Assembly: GCF_008330945.1 (NCBI RefSeq)
Contig: NZ_CP043489.1
Location: 372,001 to 436,000 of the forward strand
Source: Labrys sp. KNU-23
GTDB taxonomy: Bacteria; Pseudomonadota; Alphaproteobacteria; Rhizobiales; Labraceae
Direction: 5' to 3'
Length of the DNA: 64,000 bases
The position numbers were made by a program, and so were the translations under genes. Under the pieces are notes generated by a model. The model saw only the letters and a program-made list of their open reading frames with translations. It ran no database searches and was not told the origin of the DNA. Positions 33,601-41,102 of the stretch are shown piece after piece (position 1 is the stretch's first letter; every line of letters starts with the position of its first letter).

Positions 33601-34408
33601 CCAGAAGGCGGTGGTGGGTGGCCACAAGATCTATCTGCGCACCGGCGAATATGATGATGGCCGCCTGGGCGAGATCTTCATCGACATGCACAAGGAAGGG
33701 GCATCCTTCCGCGCGATGATGAACAATTTCGCCATCGCCATCTCGCTCGGCCTGCAATATGGCGTGCCGCTGGAGGAATATGTCGAGGCCTTCACCTTCA
33801 CGCGCTTCGAGCCCTCGGGCTTCGTGCAGGGTAACGACTCGATCAAGAATGCCACCTCCATCCTGGACTATGTGTTCCGCGAGCTCGCCATCTCCTATGT
33901 CGGCCGCTACGACCTCGCCCATGTCGTGCCGGACGAGGATGGCCATGCCACGCTCGGCCGTGGCGACGGCGAGAGCAAGGCACCGGCCCAGCCCGTGACC
34001 GTGCCGGTCTCGCGCGGCCTGGTGCGTTCCAAGACCGAGCGCTTCGTGGTGATGCCCGGCGGTGCGACGGCGGCTTCGAACACGCTCGCCCCGGTCTCCA
34101 GCGATGCGCGCGGTGCCATCTCGGCCCTGTCCAGCGCCGTCAATACAGGCCTCAGCCGCGGCGTGGTCGCTGGCCCGGGTGCGCACACCCTTGGCGCCAC
34201 CGCGCTGAAGGAGGAGCCTGCACTCGACGCCCTCGCCTGGGAAGCCCCGGCTGCCCCTGCAGTCAAGCCGGCCTCCGAGCGGCGCAAGGAAGCCAAGCTG
34301 CGCGGCTATGAAGGCGAAGCCTGCCCCGAATGCGCCAACTTCACGCTGGTGCGTAACGGCACCTGCCTGAAATGCGACACCTGCGGCGGCACCACCGGCT
34401 GCAGCTGA
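30647..34408 (+). CDS. nrdJ: Class II (adenosylcobalamin-dependent) ribonucleoside-diphosphate reductase
   Basis: The 1253-residue enzyme has the class II NrdJ layout: substrate-site [12 protein letters not shown] and HPQPHACFI, the finger-loop [21 protein letters not shown] in part (about 476-496) holding the catalytic N-x-C-x-E, and a C-terminal Cys-rich tail (CPECANF ... [11 protein letters not shown]) that renews the active-site disulfide. It makes deoxyribonucleotides with a cobalamin radical, without oxygen. ATG 30647 fits the conserved [15 protein letters not shown] opening. A strong terminator follows. Regulation by NrdR is suggested by the upstream box. Confidence 0.97.
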   Translation: MRIDRLYTKKGQSPYASIAFRTATSEIRNPDGSIVFRLEGIAVPEAWSQVAADILAQKYFRKAGVPARTKKVEENAVPSWLWRTIPDKKALAALPEAERFVGETDSRQVFDRLAGTWTYWGWKGGYFDSEEDAQAFFDEHRYMLAMQMVAPNSPQWFNTGLHWAYGIDGPGQGHFYVDYKTGKLTSSTSAYEHPQPHACFIQSVADDLVNEGGIMDLWVREARLFKYGSGTGSNFSALRSEGERLSGGGRSSGLMSFLKIGDRAAGAIKSGGTTRRAAKMVVVDADHPDIETYIDWKVREEQKVAALVTGSKIVQKHLKAVMRACVQCEGPGEDCFDPERNPALKREIKAARRALVSDNYIKRVIQFAKQGYKDIAFDTYDTDWDSEAYLTVSGQNSNNSVRVDDAFLNAVEKDGDWELKARITGKTMKTLKARDLWEKIGHAAWASADPGIQFHTTINDWHTCSVSGPIRASNPCSEYMFLDDTACNLASLNLLQFRNADGSFNLASYEHAVRLWTIVLEISVMMAQFPSKAIAELSYRYRTLGLGYANIGGLLMTAGIPYDSDAGRALGGAFSAIMTGVAYATSAEMAKELGTFPGFEPNRESMLRVIRNHRRAAHGETAGYEALSTAPVALDLASLGTLGDNGKAIADHAKAAWDNALKLGEAHGYRNAQATVIAPTGTIGLVMDCDTTGIEPDFALVKFKKLAGGGYFKIINRAVPQALRTLGYSEADIAEIEAYAVGHASLRQAPAINHTSLAAKGFTEEKLALVEKSLASAFDIKFVFNKWTLGEDFITGALGVPAEKLNEPSFDLLVHLGFAKADIEKANIHVCGAMTLEGAPHLKAEHLPVFDCANPCGRLGKRFLSVESHIRMMAAAQPFISGAISKTINMPNDATVEDCKASYMLSWRLALKANALYRDGSKLSQPLNSQLLADEDEQDAVEEHLERSVPARAAQVAEKIVERIIERVEVAREREKMPDRRKGYTQKAVVGGHKIYLRTGEYDDGRLGEIFIDMHKEGASFRAMMNNFAIAISLGLQYGVPLEEYVEAFTFTRFEPSGFVQGNDSIKNATSILDYVFRELAISYVGRYDLAHVVPDEDGHATLGRGDGESKAPAQPVTVPVSRGLVRSKTERFVVMPGGATAASNTLAPVSSDARGAISALSSAVNTGLSRGVVAGPGAHTLGATALKEEPALDALAWEAPAAPAVKPASERRKEAKLRGYEGEACPECANFTLVRNGTCLKCDTCGGTTGCS

Positions 34409-34491
34409 GGCTGGATGGCGATGGATGCCACGGCTTGTCCATCGCCACTGACGAAGATGGCGTGATTTCAAAGCCTTGGGAAATTCGGATA

Positions 34492-34530
34492 ATGCACCCG
34501 CCAAACAGGTTTGGCGGGTGCATTTTTTTT
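34492..34530 (+). terminator. Rho-independent terminator of nrdJ
   Basis: A perfect 14-bp stem ATGCACCCGCCAAA (34492-34505) with a CAGG loop is followed by eight T (34523-34530). It lies 84 nt after the nrdJ stop. Confidence 0.95.
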
Positions 34531-34577
34531 GAGGCCTTCGCCCCGATTGCGGTGCTTGTCGCCGCGGATCGCCCTGC

Positions 34578-35600
34578 TTACCGCCAACCGAGCGCGGGCG
34601 CGACCTCGGTCAAGATCGTCTCGATGACATGGGCGTTATAGGCGACGCCGAGCTGGTTGGGGACAGTAAGCAGCAGGGTATCGGCCTCGGCGATCGCCTC
34701 GTCCTGCCTGAGCTGCTCGATGAGTGCGTCAGGCTCGGCGGCATAGCTGCGTCCGAAGATCGCGCGCGTCCGCTCGTCGATGAAGCCGATCTGGTCCTCG
34801 CCATCGCCTCCCCGCCCGAAATACAGCCGGTCCTCATCATTCATCAACGCGAAGATGCTGCGGCTCACGGAGACCCTGGGCTCGCGCGCATGGCCGGCCT
34901 CCTTCCACGCCGCACGATAGGCGCGGATCTGCTTGGCCTGCTGAATATGGAAGGCCTCGCCCGTCTCGTCGTTCTTCAGGGTCGAACTTTGCAGGTTCAT
35001 ACCGAGTCTGGCGGCCCAGACCGCGGTAGCGTCCGATGAGGCACCCCACCAGATCCGTTCACGCAGGCCCTCGGAATGCGGCTCGAGGCGCAGCAGGCCC
35101 GGCGGATTGGGAAACATCGGCCGCGGATTGGGCTGGGCGAACCCTTCGCCGCGCAGCAGGTTCAGGAAGACCTCCGCATGCTGGCGCCCCATGTCGGCAT
35201 CGCTCGTGCCCTCCGCCGGCTGGTAGCCGAAGTGGCGCCAGCCATCGATCACCTGCTCGGGCGAGCCGCGGCTGATGCCGAGCTGCAGGCGGCCCTTCGA
35301 GATGAGATCGGCGGAACCGGCATCCTCGACCATATAGAGCGGGTTCTCGTAGCGCATGTCGATCACTGCCGTGCCGATCTCGATGCGGCTGGTCCTGGCT
35401 CCTACGGCCGCCAGCAAGGGAAAAGGCGAGGCAAGCTGACGCGCGAAGTGATGGACGCGAAAATAGGCACCGTCCGCCCCCAATTCCTCCGCCGCAACGG
35501 CCAGATCGATCGACTGCAGCAGCGTATCGCCGGCAGATCGCGTTTGCGATTGGGTTGATGGTGTCCAGTGTCCGAACGAAAGAAAACCGATCTTCTTCAT
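34578..35600 (-). CDS. LLM-class (luciferase-like) flavin-dependent oxidoreductase
   Basis: The 340-residue protein has the luciferase-like monooxygenase fold: GFLSFGHW at the start, AAEELGADGAYFRVHHFA, IEIGTAVIDMRYENPLYMVEDA and GRLQLGISRGSPEQ. It uses reduced FMN or F420; the bacterial luciferase-type branch suggests FMN. Substrate unknown. The gene is convergent to nrdJ and lies alone. Confidence 0.9.
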   Translation of the reverse strand: MKKIGFLSFGHWTPSTQSQTRSAGDTLLQSIDLAVAAEELGADGAYFRVHHFARQLASPFPLLAAVGARTSRIEIGTAVIDMRYENPLYMVEDAGSADLISKGRLQLGISRGSPEQVIDGWRHFGYQPAEGTSDADMGRQHAEVFLNLLRGEGFAQPNPRPMFPNPPGLLRLEPHSEGLRERIWWGASSDATAVWAARLGMNLQSSTLKNDETGEAFHIQQAKQIRAYRAAWKEAGHAREPRVSVSRSIFALMNDEDRLYFGRGGDGEDQIGFIDERTRAIFGRSYAAEPDALIEQLRQDEAIAEADTLLLTVPNQLGVAYNAHVIETILTEVAPALGWR

Positions 35601-35808
35601 GCGAAATGTCTGCCTGCTGAATTCCCGAATGCGTCCCGCAGCGGGAAACCGTGCCGGCGCGCTTCAGATATAGGGAGTGAAGTTGCATTCCGGCAGGCCC
35701 CAAGAAGATCGACCCTGATGCCCACGCTTGCCATTGGACGTGTTCCACGCGGGAGCGATCGAAAAAGGGCAAAGTCGATCCGGTAATCTTGAGCACATTT
35801 TGCGCACC

Positions 35809-36462
35809 TTAACGCTCCCAGCCTTGCGTAAATGGGAAACGTTCGGCCCAGATGGCCGTCAGTCGAGGGTCGGCGTCCACCCGGCGTGTGGTCTCCGCCA
35901 GACCGGGCGCAACCTCATAGAAGCGCCGGCGCCCGGGTGACCAGCGCGAGGCCGTCGCCACATAGAGATCGAGAACCGACAAGTCCTCGCCGAGGAGATA
36001 GCGCCCCGGCTGCAATTGTGCCTCCATCAATTGCCAGCAGTGGGCGATGCGATCGAACAGGCGGGTCTTGATGGCCGCATGCTGCTCGGCGCCTGCGATG
36101 ATGCGAGAAGGGTTGTCGGTGATCCAGTAAAGAGCATAAATGGCCGAAGATACGAAGGTCATCCAGCGCAGGAAGGTCGGTCGCGCCGGCTCGGTCAACG
36201 CCGGCGCGAGCCGTGCGCCGGGATAGGTGTCGGCCAACCAGATCAGGATCGCGGCGCTCTCGCTGATCACTTCGCCCGAAGGAAGTGCCAATGCCGGAAC
36301 CTGCAGCATGGGATTGATGCCAACCAGCCTGCTCGCTTCCTGTCCCCCCTCCCAGGGAGCGCACTCCTCCACCCGATAAGGCAGCTTGAGAAGACTGAGG
36401 GTCGCCTCGATCGGAACCGAGCCCGAGCCCACCGCTCCATAGACGACAAATGTCTCGGTCAC
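35809..36462 (-). CDS. Glutathione S-transferase family protein
   Basis: The 217-residue product has a thioredoxin-like N-domain (YGAVGSGSVPIEATLSLLKLP, with NPMLQVPALALPSGEVISESAAIL giving the cis-Pro and the Glu-Ser glutathione site) and a helical C-domain with GRYLLGEDLSVLDLYVA. It would conjugate or transfer glutathione. A GTG at 36462 is preferred (GAGGAT upstream); an ATG at 36504 is possible. Confidence 0.9.
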   Translation of the reverse strand: MTETFVVYGAVGSGSVPIEATLSLLKLPYRVEECAPWEGGQEASRLVGINPMLQVPALALPSGEVISESAAILIWLADTYPGARLAPALTEPARPTFLRWMTFVSSAIYALYWITDNPSRIIAGAEQHAAIKTRLFDRIAHCWQLMEAQLQPGRYLLGEDLSVLDLYVATASRWSPGRRRFYEVAPGLAETTRRVDADPRLTAIWAERFPFTQGWER

Positions 36463-36729
36463 CGCTTTATCCTCTGTAACACGCGTCCAGGGCTTAACGA
36501 TCAAGCCCGCCTCGTCCGAATCAAGATTCGGGGATCGGTAGGCGCTGGAGTGCCCCGGTTGAGAGGATTTGCCAATATCTCGGCTGTCGGCCGGACGATA
36601 TTCTGCAGTTTGAGCCCGAATAGAGGCATTTCGGGGTCTGTCCTGGCCCTTTTGCCCGCAGGCTCTTTACATCCCCCGGCATCGCCGCCATGTTGAGGAT
36701 GTTCGCAACCAACGAAAGGAGGTGATCCA
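36463..36729. other. Intergenic region before the 21-codon frame
   Basis: No gene seen. It holds a small perfect hairpin (CCGAATC-AA-GATTCGG, 36516-36531) and the 16S-complementary ribosome binding site at its end. Confidence 0.45.
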
Positions 36730-36795
36730 GTGTCTAACTTTACGAAGGTCCTGGGAATTTGCACTGGTTCAGCCAAGGCGGTGTCCGCCGCTTGA
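36730..36795 (+). CDS. 21-residue peptide with an extreme Shine-Dalgarno sequence
   Basis: AAAGGAGGTGATCCAG (36715-36730) is complementary over 16 nt to the 3' end of 16S rRNA, far longer than a normal ribosome binding site. A GTG follows with ideal spacing (7 nt after GGAGG), opening a 21-codon frame that begins SNFTKVLGICTG and ends KAVSAA. The peptide is mildly hydrophobic with one Cys and no charge clusters. I do not recognise it. It may be a real micropeptide, a leader peptide or a sequence that traps ribosomes. A strong GC hairpin at 36877-36900 may end this transcript. Confidence 0.55.
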   Translation: MSNFTKVLGICTGSAKAVSAA

Positions 36796-36876
36796 CGTTC
36801 CGGCTGCCAAAGCCTGGATCATCCCCGGATGAGAGGTGAGCGCTTCTGCGCTCCCGCCATCCGCCAAGAACCGGCC

Positions 36877-36912
36877 GGCGCGCGAAGCAATTCGCGCGCC
36901 GTTGCCGTTTTA
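36877..36912 (+). terminator. Strong hairpin, terminator-like
   Basis: GGCGCGCGAA-GCAA-TTCGCGCGCC is a perfect 10-bp stem with a GNRA loop (36877-36900); the following GTTGCCGTTTT is only a weak T tract. Confidence 0.45.
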
Positions 36913-37113
36913 GGGGCTCCCTGCTCCGCTGCCCCGCGATCGGAACCCGTAAGAATGGAAGGCGCGCCTCGCCCCCGGGCGCATGGTCGCAGTGCACCCC
37001 GTCGATCGGGCATATGCTTTACACAAGATGAGGTCTTGGCTATCGCAGGGTCGCGCTCCTGCCCCGCGCGCTTCAACGCAGCGTCGGCGACGCGCCTTTC
37101 CGAGGACCTCCCA

Positions 37114-37458
37114 TTGAGCCCAGCCGTCACGACCTACGCCGCCCTGGTGATCGCAGTGGTCCTTGAGATCATTGCCACCTCGCTCCTCAAGACCTCGGAG
37201 CAGTTCACCCGGCTGTGGCCGACGGTGATGATGGGGCTGTGCTATATGGCCGCCTTCTATTTCCTCTCCTATACGCTGCGCACCATGCCGGTTGGCATCG
37301 CCTATGCACTGTGGAGCGGCATCGGCATCGTCCTGATCTCGCTGGTCGGTTTCATCGTCTTCAAGCAATCGCTCGACCTGCCGGCCATCGTCGGCATAGG
37401 CCTGATCCTCGCAGGCGTGCTGATCATCAACCTGATGTCGAAATCGGTCAGCCACTGA
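37114..37458 (+). CDS. Small multidrug resistance (SMR) family transporter
   Basis: The 114-residue protein has four membrane helices and SMR hallmarks: the membrane Glu in VVLEIIATSLLKTSEQFTR, YFLSYTLRTMPVGIAYALWSGIGIV with the Trp-Ser-Gly motif and a C-terminal GIGLILAGVLIINLMS. EmrE-type members export quaternary ammonium compounds by proton antiport; the YALWSGIG form also fits. A TTG at 37114 is taken as the start since GAGG lies upstream and the family begins near here; the frame is open much further upstream without coding character. Confidence 0.9.
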   Translation: MSPAVTTYAALVIAVVLEIIATSLLKTSEQFTRLWPTVMMGLCYMAAFYFLSYTLRTMPVGIAYALWSGIGIVLISLVGFIVFKQSLDLPAIVGIGLILAGVLIINLMSKSVSH

Positions 37459-37473
37459 GCCGACCCAGCCGCC

Positions 37474-38292
37474 TCAGGCGCCCCAACGCGCGGGACGCTT
37501 CTCCAGGAAGGCCTCGACGCCCTCACCTGCATCGTCTTCCATCATGTTCTCGGCCATCACCTCGCCGGCAAAGGCGTAGGCTTCGCTGAGCGCCATCTGG
37601 CGCTGACGATAGAACATCTGCTTGCCATAGCGCACAGCCACCGGACTCTTGGCCAGGATCTCGGCCGTCTTGGCCGCAATGGTTGCGTCAAGCTCGGTCT
37701 CGGGCACGGCCTGGTTGATCAGGCCCCAATCCGCCGCCGTTTCGGCATCGATGAAGCGGCCCGTGACCAGCATGTCGAAGGCGCGCTTGGTCGAGACGTT
37801 GCGTGACAATGCCACCGCCGGCGTGGCGCAGAACAGCCCGACATTGATGCCCGAAACCGCGAAGCGCGCTGCCTGCGAGGCAATGGCGAGGTCGCAACTC
37901 GCCACCAACTGGCAACCCGCCGCCGTGGCGATGCCATGCACCCGCGCGATAACCGGCACGGACAGCGCCTGGATCGCCTGCATCACCCGGCTGCATTGGG
38001 CAAACAATGCCTGGTAATAATCGAGCCGCCGATTGGCGTGCATCTGGCGCAGATCATGCCCCGCACAGAAGGCCTTGCCATTCGCCGCCAGCACCACGCA
38101 ACGCACCGTCCTGTCCCCGGCAATCGCGTCGAGCGCCTCCTGCAGCGTTTCCAGCATGCCTTCCGAGAGGGCATTGAACTGCTGCGGCCGGTTGAGGGTG
38201 AGCGTGGTCACCCCTGCCCTGTCCTCACGCAGCAGGATCGGCTCCGAAGGCTGCTGCGATTGTTGTATCTGGGACGGGACGGCAACGTTCAT
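37474..38292 (-). CDS. Enoyl-CoA hydratase/isomerase family protein
   Basis: The 272-residue crotonase-fold protein shows VTTLTLNRPQQFNALSEGM, the oxyanion-hole segments AFCAGHDLRQM and HGIATAAGCQLVASCDLAIA. The two catalytic glutamates of classic enoyl-CoA hydratase are not in their usual positions (ATAAGCQLV has none), as in the ECHDC3-like branch, so the reaction may differ from hydration. It stands alone, convergent with the SMR gene. Confidence 0.88.
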   Translation of the reverse strand: MNVAVPSQIQQSQQPSEPILLREDRAGVTTLTLNRPQQFNALSEGMLETLQEALDAIAGDRTVRCVVLAANGKAFCAGHDLRQMHANRRLDYYQALFAQCSRVMQAIQALSVPVIARVHGIATAAGCQLVASCDLAIASQAARFAVSGINVGLFCATPAVALSRNVSTKRAFDMLVTGRFIDAETAADWGLINQAVPETELDATIAAKTAEILAKSPVAVRYGKQMFYRQRQMALSEAYAFAGEVMAENMMEDDAGEGVEAFLEKRPARWGA

Positions 38293-38348
38293 GGCAGCAC
38301 TCCGCGATATCAGGCCAGTCTACGCGCCTGACCGGCGTGATCGCAATG

Positions 38349-39035
38349 TCAGGCCGGCTCGACATCTCGATCCGGCTTGCGGATGCGCAAAACGGTGAAC
38401 AGGCGGGCAGGCGCCACTTCACGCCGCTCGATCAATTGCGCCTCAGGGCGTTCGGCCAGCCAGTCGGTCATCACCGCATAGGGGAAATGAGGCCGCCAGC
38501 CGAGCCAGCCGCCCGCACCGATCAAACTCTTCTCCGCCCGCACGCGCCAGCCGTCCTCGGCCGAGAAGTGATTGAGAATGATCATCTCGCCGCCGGGACG
38601 GGTCACCCGCCACATTTCTTCGAGGACCTGTCGGGGTGAAGGCGCCACGCTGAGAAGATAGGGCGCCAGCACCACGTCGAAACGCCCCTCCTGGAATTCC
38701 AGGGCCTGGGCATCCATCACCCGCAGAGCCTTGACCTGGTCGAGGCTCTTGCGCTTGACCCGTTCGCGGGCGATGTCGAGCATGGGCCGGGCAAGGTCGA
38801 TGCCCACGATGCGCAGATTGCTCGGCATCAGGGCAAGCTCAAGCCCGGTGCCAACCCCCGCTACCAGCACCTCGCCATTGTTGCCGGCAGCTTCGGCGAC
38901 GGCCCGCGCCGCCGCCAGGCGCCCGGGATGGAACGGCCAATCGAAAAACAGATCGTAGAAGCGAGCCCAGCGATAATAGGTGCGCGCGTATGACGGCTCA
39001 GCAGCCGTGTTGCTTTCTCTCCCAGCCCATTCCAT
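38349..39035 (-). CDS. pmtA: Phospholipid N-methyltransferase, PmtA type
   Basis: The 228-residue protein has a class I methyltransferase fold: VLVAGVGTGLELALMP (motif I), IVGIDLARPMLDIARERV and FDVVLAPYLLSVAPSPRQVL, then RPGGEMIILNHF and LGWRPHFPYAVMTDWL. The last segments are typical of the Rhodobacter/Sinorhizobium PmtA that methylates phosphatidylethanolamine stepwise to phosphatidylcholine. UbiE-like quinone methyltransferases share the fold but not the WRPHFP region. It is a single-gene unit. Confidence 0.82.
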   Translation of the reverse strand: MEWAGRESNTAAEPSYARTYYRWARFYDLFFDWPFHPGRLAAARAVAEAAGNNGEVLVAGVGTGLELALMPSNLRIVGIDLARPMLDIARERVKRKSLDQVKALRVMDAQALEFQEGRFDVVLAPYLLSVAPSPRQVLEEMWRVTRPGGEMIILNHFSAEDGWRVRAEKSLIGAGGWLGWRPHFPYAVMTDWLAERPEAQLIERREVAPARLFTVLRIRKPDRDVEPA

Positions 39036-39458
39036 CGGAAAAGCCCTTTCACCTTGCCGATCATGGCACCATCCGGTTCAGCCGAAAGGCGTTCATGACC
39101 CCTGGGAGCAAAACGCGTTCATGCGGAAACGCCGCCCTGCCCTCGCCCTTTGTTTCGACGCTTTGGCACTTCAGCCAAATCGCAAAACGCTTTCGTGGAT
39201 GATGGCCGGTTTCGGTCCGGCGCCCGCCTCCCGAGCCGAATGCCGATTTCCAAGGCATTCGAACGGTGCCTCCTGCCCAATGGCATGGCACCTAGTCTGT
39301 TTACGCCTCTTTCTTTTCAAAATATGACGCAAAGAGTCAAGGATTCGAATGCTCACATCCTAGATGTGGTGTCGCAGGCAGACAGGTTACAGGGAAAACT
39401 CGCAGAGTCACCCCCAGTTCCTGCCATCAGTCGAAGCGGCATATAACCGTCACCCGGT
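39036..39458. other. Intergenic region between pmtA and the DUF2000 gene
   Basis: No credible gene. It includes a copy of the dispersed GAGCAAAACGCGTT element and otherwise nothing I can name. Confidence 0.5.
39105..39132. repeat. Second copy of dispersed intergenic element
   Basis: GGAGCAAAACGCGTT followed three to four bases later by GGAAACGC repeats the reverse complement of the element at 26506-26542, without its closing arm. Confidence 0.55.
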
Positions 39459-39875
39459 TCAGCGCAGGAGTTTCAGCGATCCGGTGAGCGAGCGGATCCA
39501 TTTCGAAGGGCCGGCAAGGCCGAGGCCATCGATCTCCTCCTCGGCGAGATCGCGCTCCGGCATGGACGTACCATAATCGGCAAAAACATGGAGGCTACGG
39601 GCAAAGGCCGGAAACGGTACCACCGCCCGTTCATCAGCCGCGGGCAGCGCCTTGAACATGATCGCACCAATGGTTTCGCCGTCTGCCTGCAGCACCGGCA
39701 CGGGCCGGTTGGCGCTGACGTCGATGTACCGTGCCTGCCGATCGGCAAGCTGGGTCGCCCCCAGCACCGGCATCCGGGCACCGAGACCGATACAGATGGC
39801 GCCGACCGTATTGGCAACCAGGCCAATCGGCAGGGCGGGGTTGACGATGATGGCCAGGCGTATGTCGTCGCTCAT
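39459..39875 (-). CDS. DUF2000 family protein
   Basis: The 138-residue product matches DUF2000: LAIIVNPALPIGLVANTVGA at the start, then ARYIDVSANRPVPVLQADG and the middle FADYGTSMPE. The family forms a peptidyl-tRNA-hydrolase-like fold, function unclear. ATG 39875 has GAGGAG upstream. It is divergent from an Lrp-type regulator with a palindromic site between, a pairing I know from other proteobacteria. Confidence 0.9.
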   Translation of the reverse strand: MSDDIRLAIIVNPALPIGLVANTVGAICIGLGARMPVLGATQLADRQARYIDVSANRPVPVLQADGETIGAIMFKALPAADERAVVPFPAFARSLHVFADYGTSMPERDLAEEEIDGLGLAGPSKWIRSLTGSLKLLR

Positions 39876-39961
39876 GGATGTCTCCTCGCTGATGTCGAAG
39901 AGGCAGGGATAGCGCAGTTCCACCGGCCAATTTTACCTTTCTGTTCTATATTTTTGATAAT

Positions 39962-39980
39962 TTTGGTAGATCATACCAAA
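39962..39980. promoter_or_regulatory. Lrp-type operator
   Basis: TTTGGTA-GATCA-TACCAAA is a perfect palindrome in an AT-rich intergenic region between the divergent DUF2000 and Lrp genes. GGTAGATCAT recurs at 39995. Likely the binding site of the adjacent regulator. Confidence 0.65.
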
Positions 39981-40003
39981 TTTCCCATATCAGAAGGTAG
40001 ATC

Positions 40004-40477
40004 ATGCCTCATCCTGGCCGCGAACCCGCCGACACGCGAATCCTGACTGCCTTGCAGGAGGACGGGCGCCTCACCAATCAGGACCTGGCCGACAAGGTCG
40101 GGCTCTCGACCTCGCCGTGCTGGCGGCGCGTCCGAAAACTGGAAGAGGATGGTGTCATCCAGGGCTACAAGGCCGTGCTGGACCGCCGCAAGCTGGGGCT
40201 CGGCGTGCTCGCCTTCATCCGCGTGAAGATCGACAGCCACAGCGAGGCGGAAGCCGAAGCTTTCTCCAACGAGGTTCTGCAGCTTGAGGAGGTCGTGGCC
40301 TGCTATTCGATCGCTGGCGATGCCGACTTCCTGCTGCAGGTCGTGGCGACGGATCTCGACGCCTATGCGCAATTCGCGATGGCCACCGTGCGCCGCCTGC
40401 CCCGCATCAAGGAAATGCAGACCACCTTCGTGCTCAAGGAAATCAAGCCGTTCCGTTCCCTGCCGGTCGGGCTTTGA
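40004..40477 (+). CDS. Lrp/AsnC family regulator
   Basis: The 157-residue protein has an N-terminal HTH (RILTALQEDGRLTNQDLADK, then VGLSTSPCWRRVRKLEEDG) and a C-terminal RAM ligand domain (VLAFIRVKID; later EEVVACYSIAGDADFLLQVV). It would bind an amino acid or related ligand and control the divergent DUF2000 gene and itself through the palindrome at 39962. Confidence 0.94.
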   Translation: MPHPGREPADTRILTALQEDGRLTNQDLADKVGLSTSPCWRRVRKLEEDGVIQGYKAVLDRRKLGLGVLAFIRVKIDSHSEAEAEAFSNEVLQLEEVVACYSIAGDADFLLQVVATDLDAYAQFAMATVRRLPRIKEMQTTFVLKEIKPFRSLPVGL

Positions 40478-40560
40478 TCCGTCGCATGCCGAAAGGATAG
40501 TCACGGTGAGCAATGCGGTTCACTTAAGCGTCGTCAGCGTCGTCGAGTTTGCACGAGCTT

Positions 40561-40649
40561 TGTCATTGCCGGGCTTGACCCGGCAATCCAGCCTCTCCTC
40601 CGATTACACACGCGGCTTCTGGATAGCCGGGTCAAGCCCGGCTATGACA
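40561..40649. repeat. Inverted pair of REP-type palindromes
   Basis: A 31-bp unit (40561-40591) and its inverted copy (40619-40649) flank 27 bp. Each unit is itself a hairpin with the core GCCGGGCTTGACCCGGC. The two units differ at two positions only, and the two changes restore each other's base pair (T-A against A-T), so the stem is kept. Such units are abundant in alphaproteobacterial genomes. Confidence 0.88.
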
Positions 40650-40732
40650 ATTCACGGTGTTTCCCGCTCAAGTGAACCGCATCGGGTCATAGTGAGGGAG
40701 GAAGCCTCCCTCGCCCAAGCGCCGAATGCCTC

Positions 40733-41077
40733 TCAAACCACGGCGCTGACCTGGATCTCCACCAGCAGCTCGGGTGCGGCCAAACGCGCTTCCACGGTGG
40801 CGCGTACCGGCAGATTGTCCTTGTCGACCCACTGGTCCCAGACTTCGTTCATCTGGTCGAAATGAGCGATGTCCCGCAGCCAGATGCTGGCGCTGATCAG
40901 TTTGGACTTGGAGGTGCCGGCCTCGGCCAGCAGCGCGTCGATCTGGGCGAGGATGTCGCGGGTCTGGCCGACGGTATCGGCCGCCTCGTCGCGGCCAGTG
41001 ATGCCGGCGGTGGTGATGATGCCGTTGACGATGACGGCCTCGCAGAACCGCTTGCCGGGATGCAGACGCTTGATCAT
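40733..41077 (-). CDS. RidA family protein (enamine/imine deaminase)
   Basis: The 114-residue protein has the RidA/YjgF pattern: VIVNGIITTAGITGRDEAAD, QTRDILAQIDALLAEAGTS, ASIWLRDIAHFDQMNEVW and PVRATVEARLAAPELLVEIQV, with the ligand-binding Arg in the last. RidA proteins hydrolyse 2-imino acids released by PLP enzymes and flavin amino acid dehydrogenases. It is the last gene of the leftward island, next to a racemase and a DadA-like dehydrogenase whose first product is exactly such an imine. AGGAG precedes ATG 41077. Confidence 0.93.
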   Translation of the reverse strand: MIKRLHPGKRFCEAVIVNGIITTAGITGRDEAADTVGQTRDILAQIDALLAEAGTSKSKLISASIWLRDIAHFDQMNEVWDQWVDKDNLPVRATVEARLAAPELLVEIQVSAVV

Positions 41078-41102
41078 GGCAGTCTCCTGTTGGGATAGGT
41101 TT

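Noticed and set aside
32168..34504. 778-codon open frame opposite nrdJ
   Set aside because: Antisense to a clear class II reductase; open only because of codon bias in the third position.
36715..36730. Remnant of a 16S rRNA gene on the minus strand
   Set aside because: Identity to the 16S 3' end stops after about 17 bases on both sides, so it is better read as a ribosome binding site.
36800..37113. Guanidine riboswitch before the SMR transporter
   Set aside because: SMR genes often have one, but the conserved loops of the known classes are not visible in this stretch.
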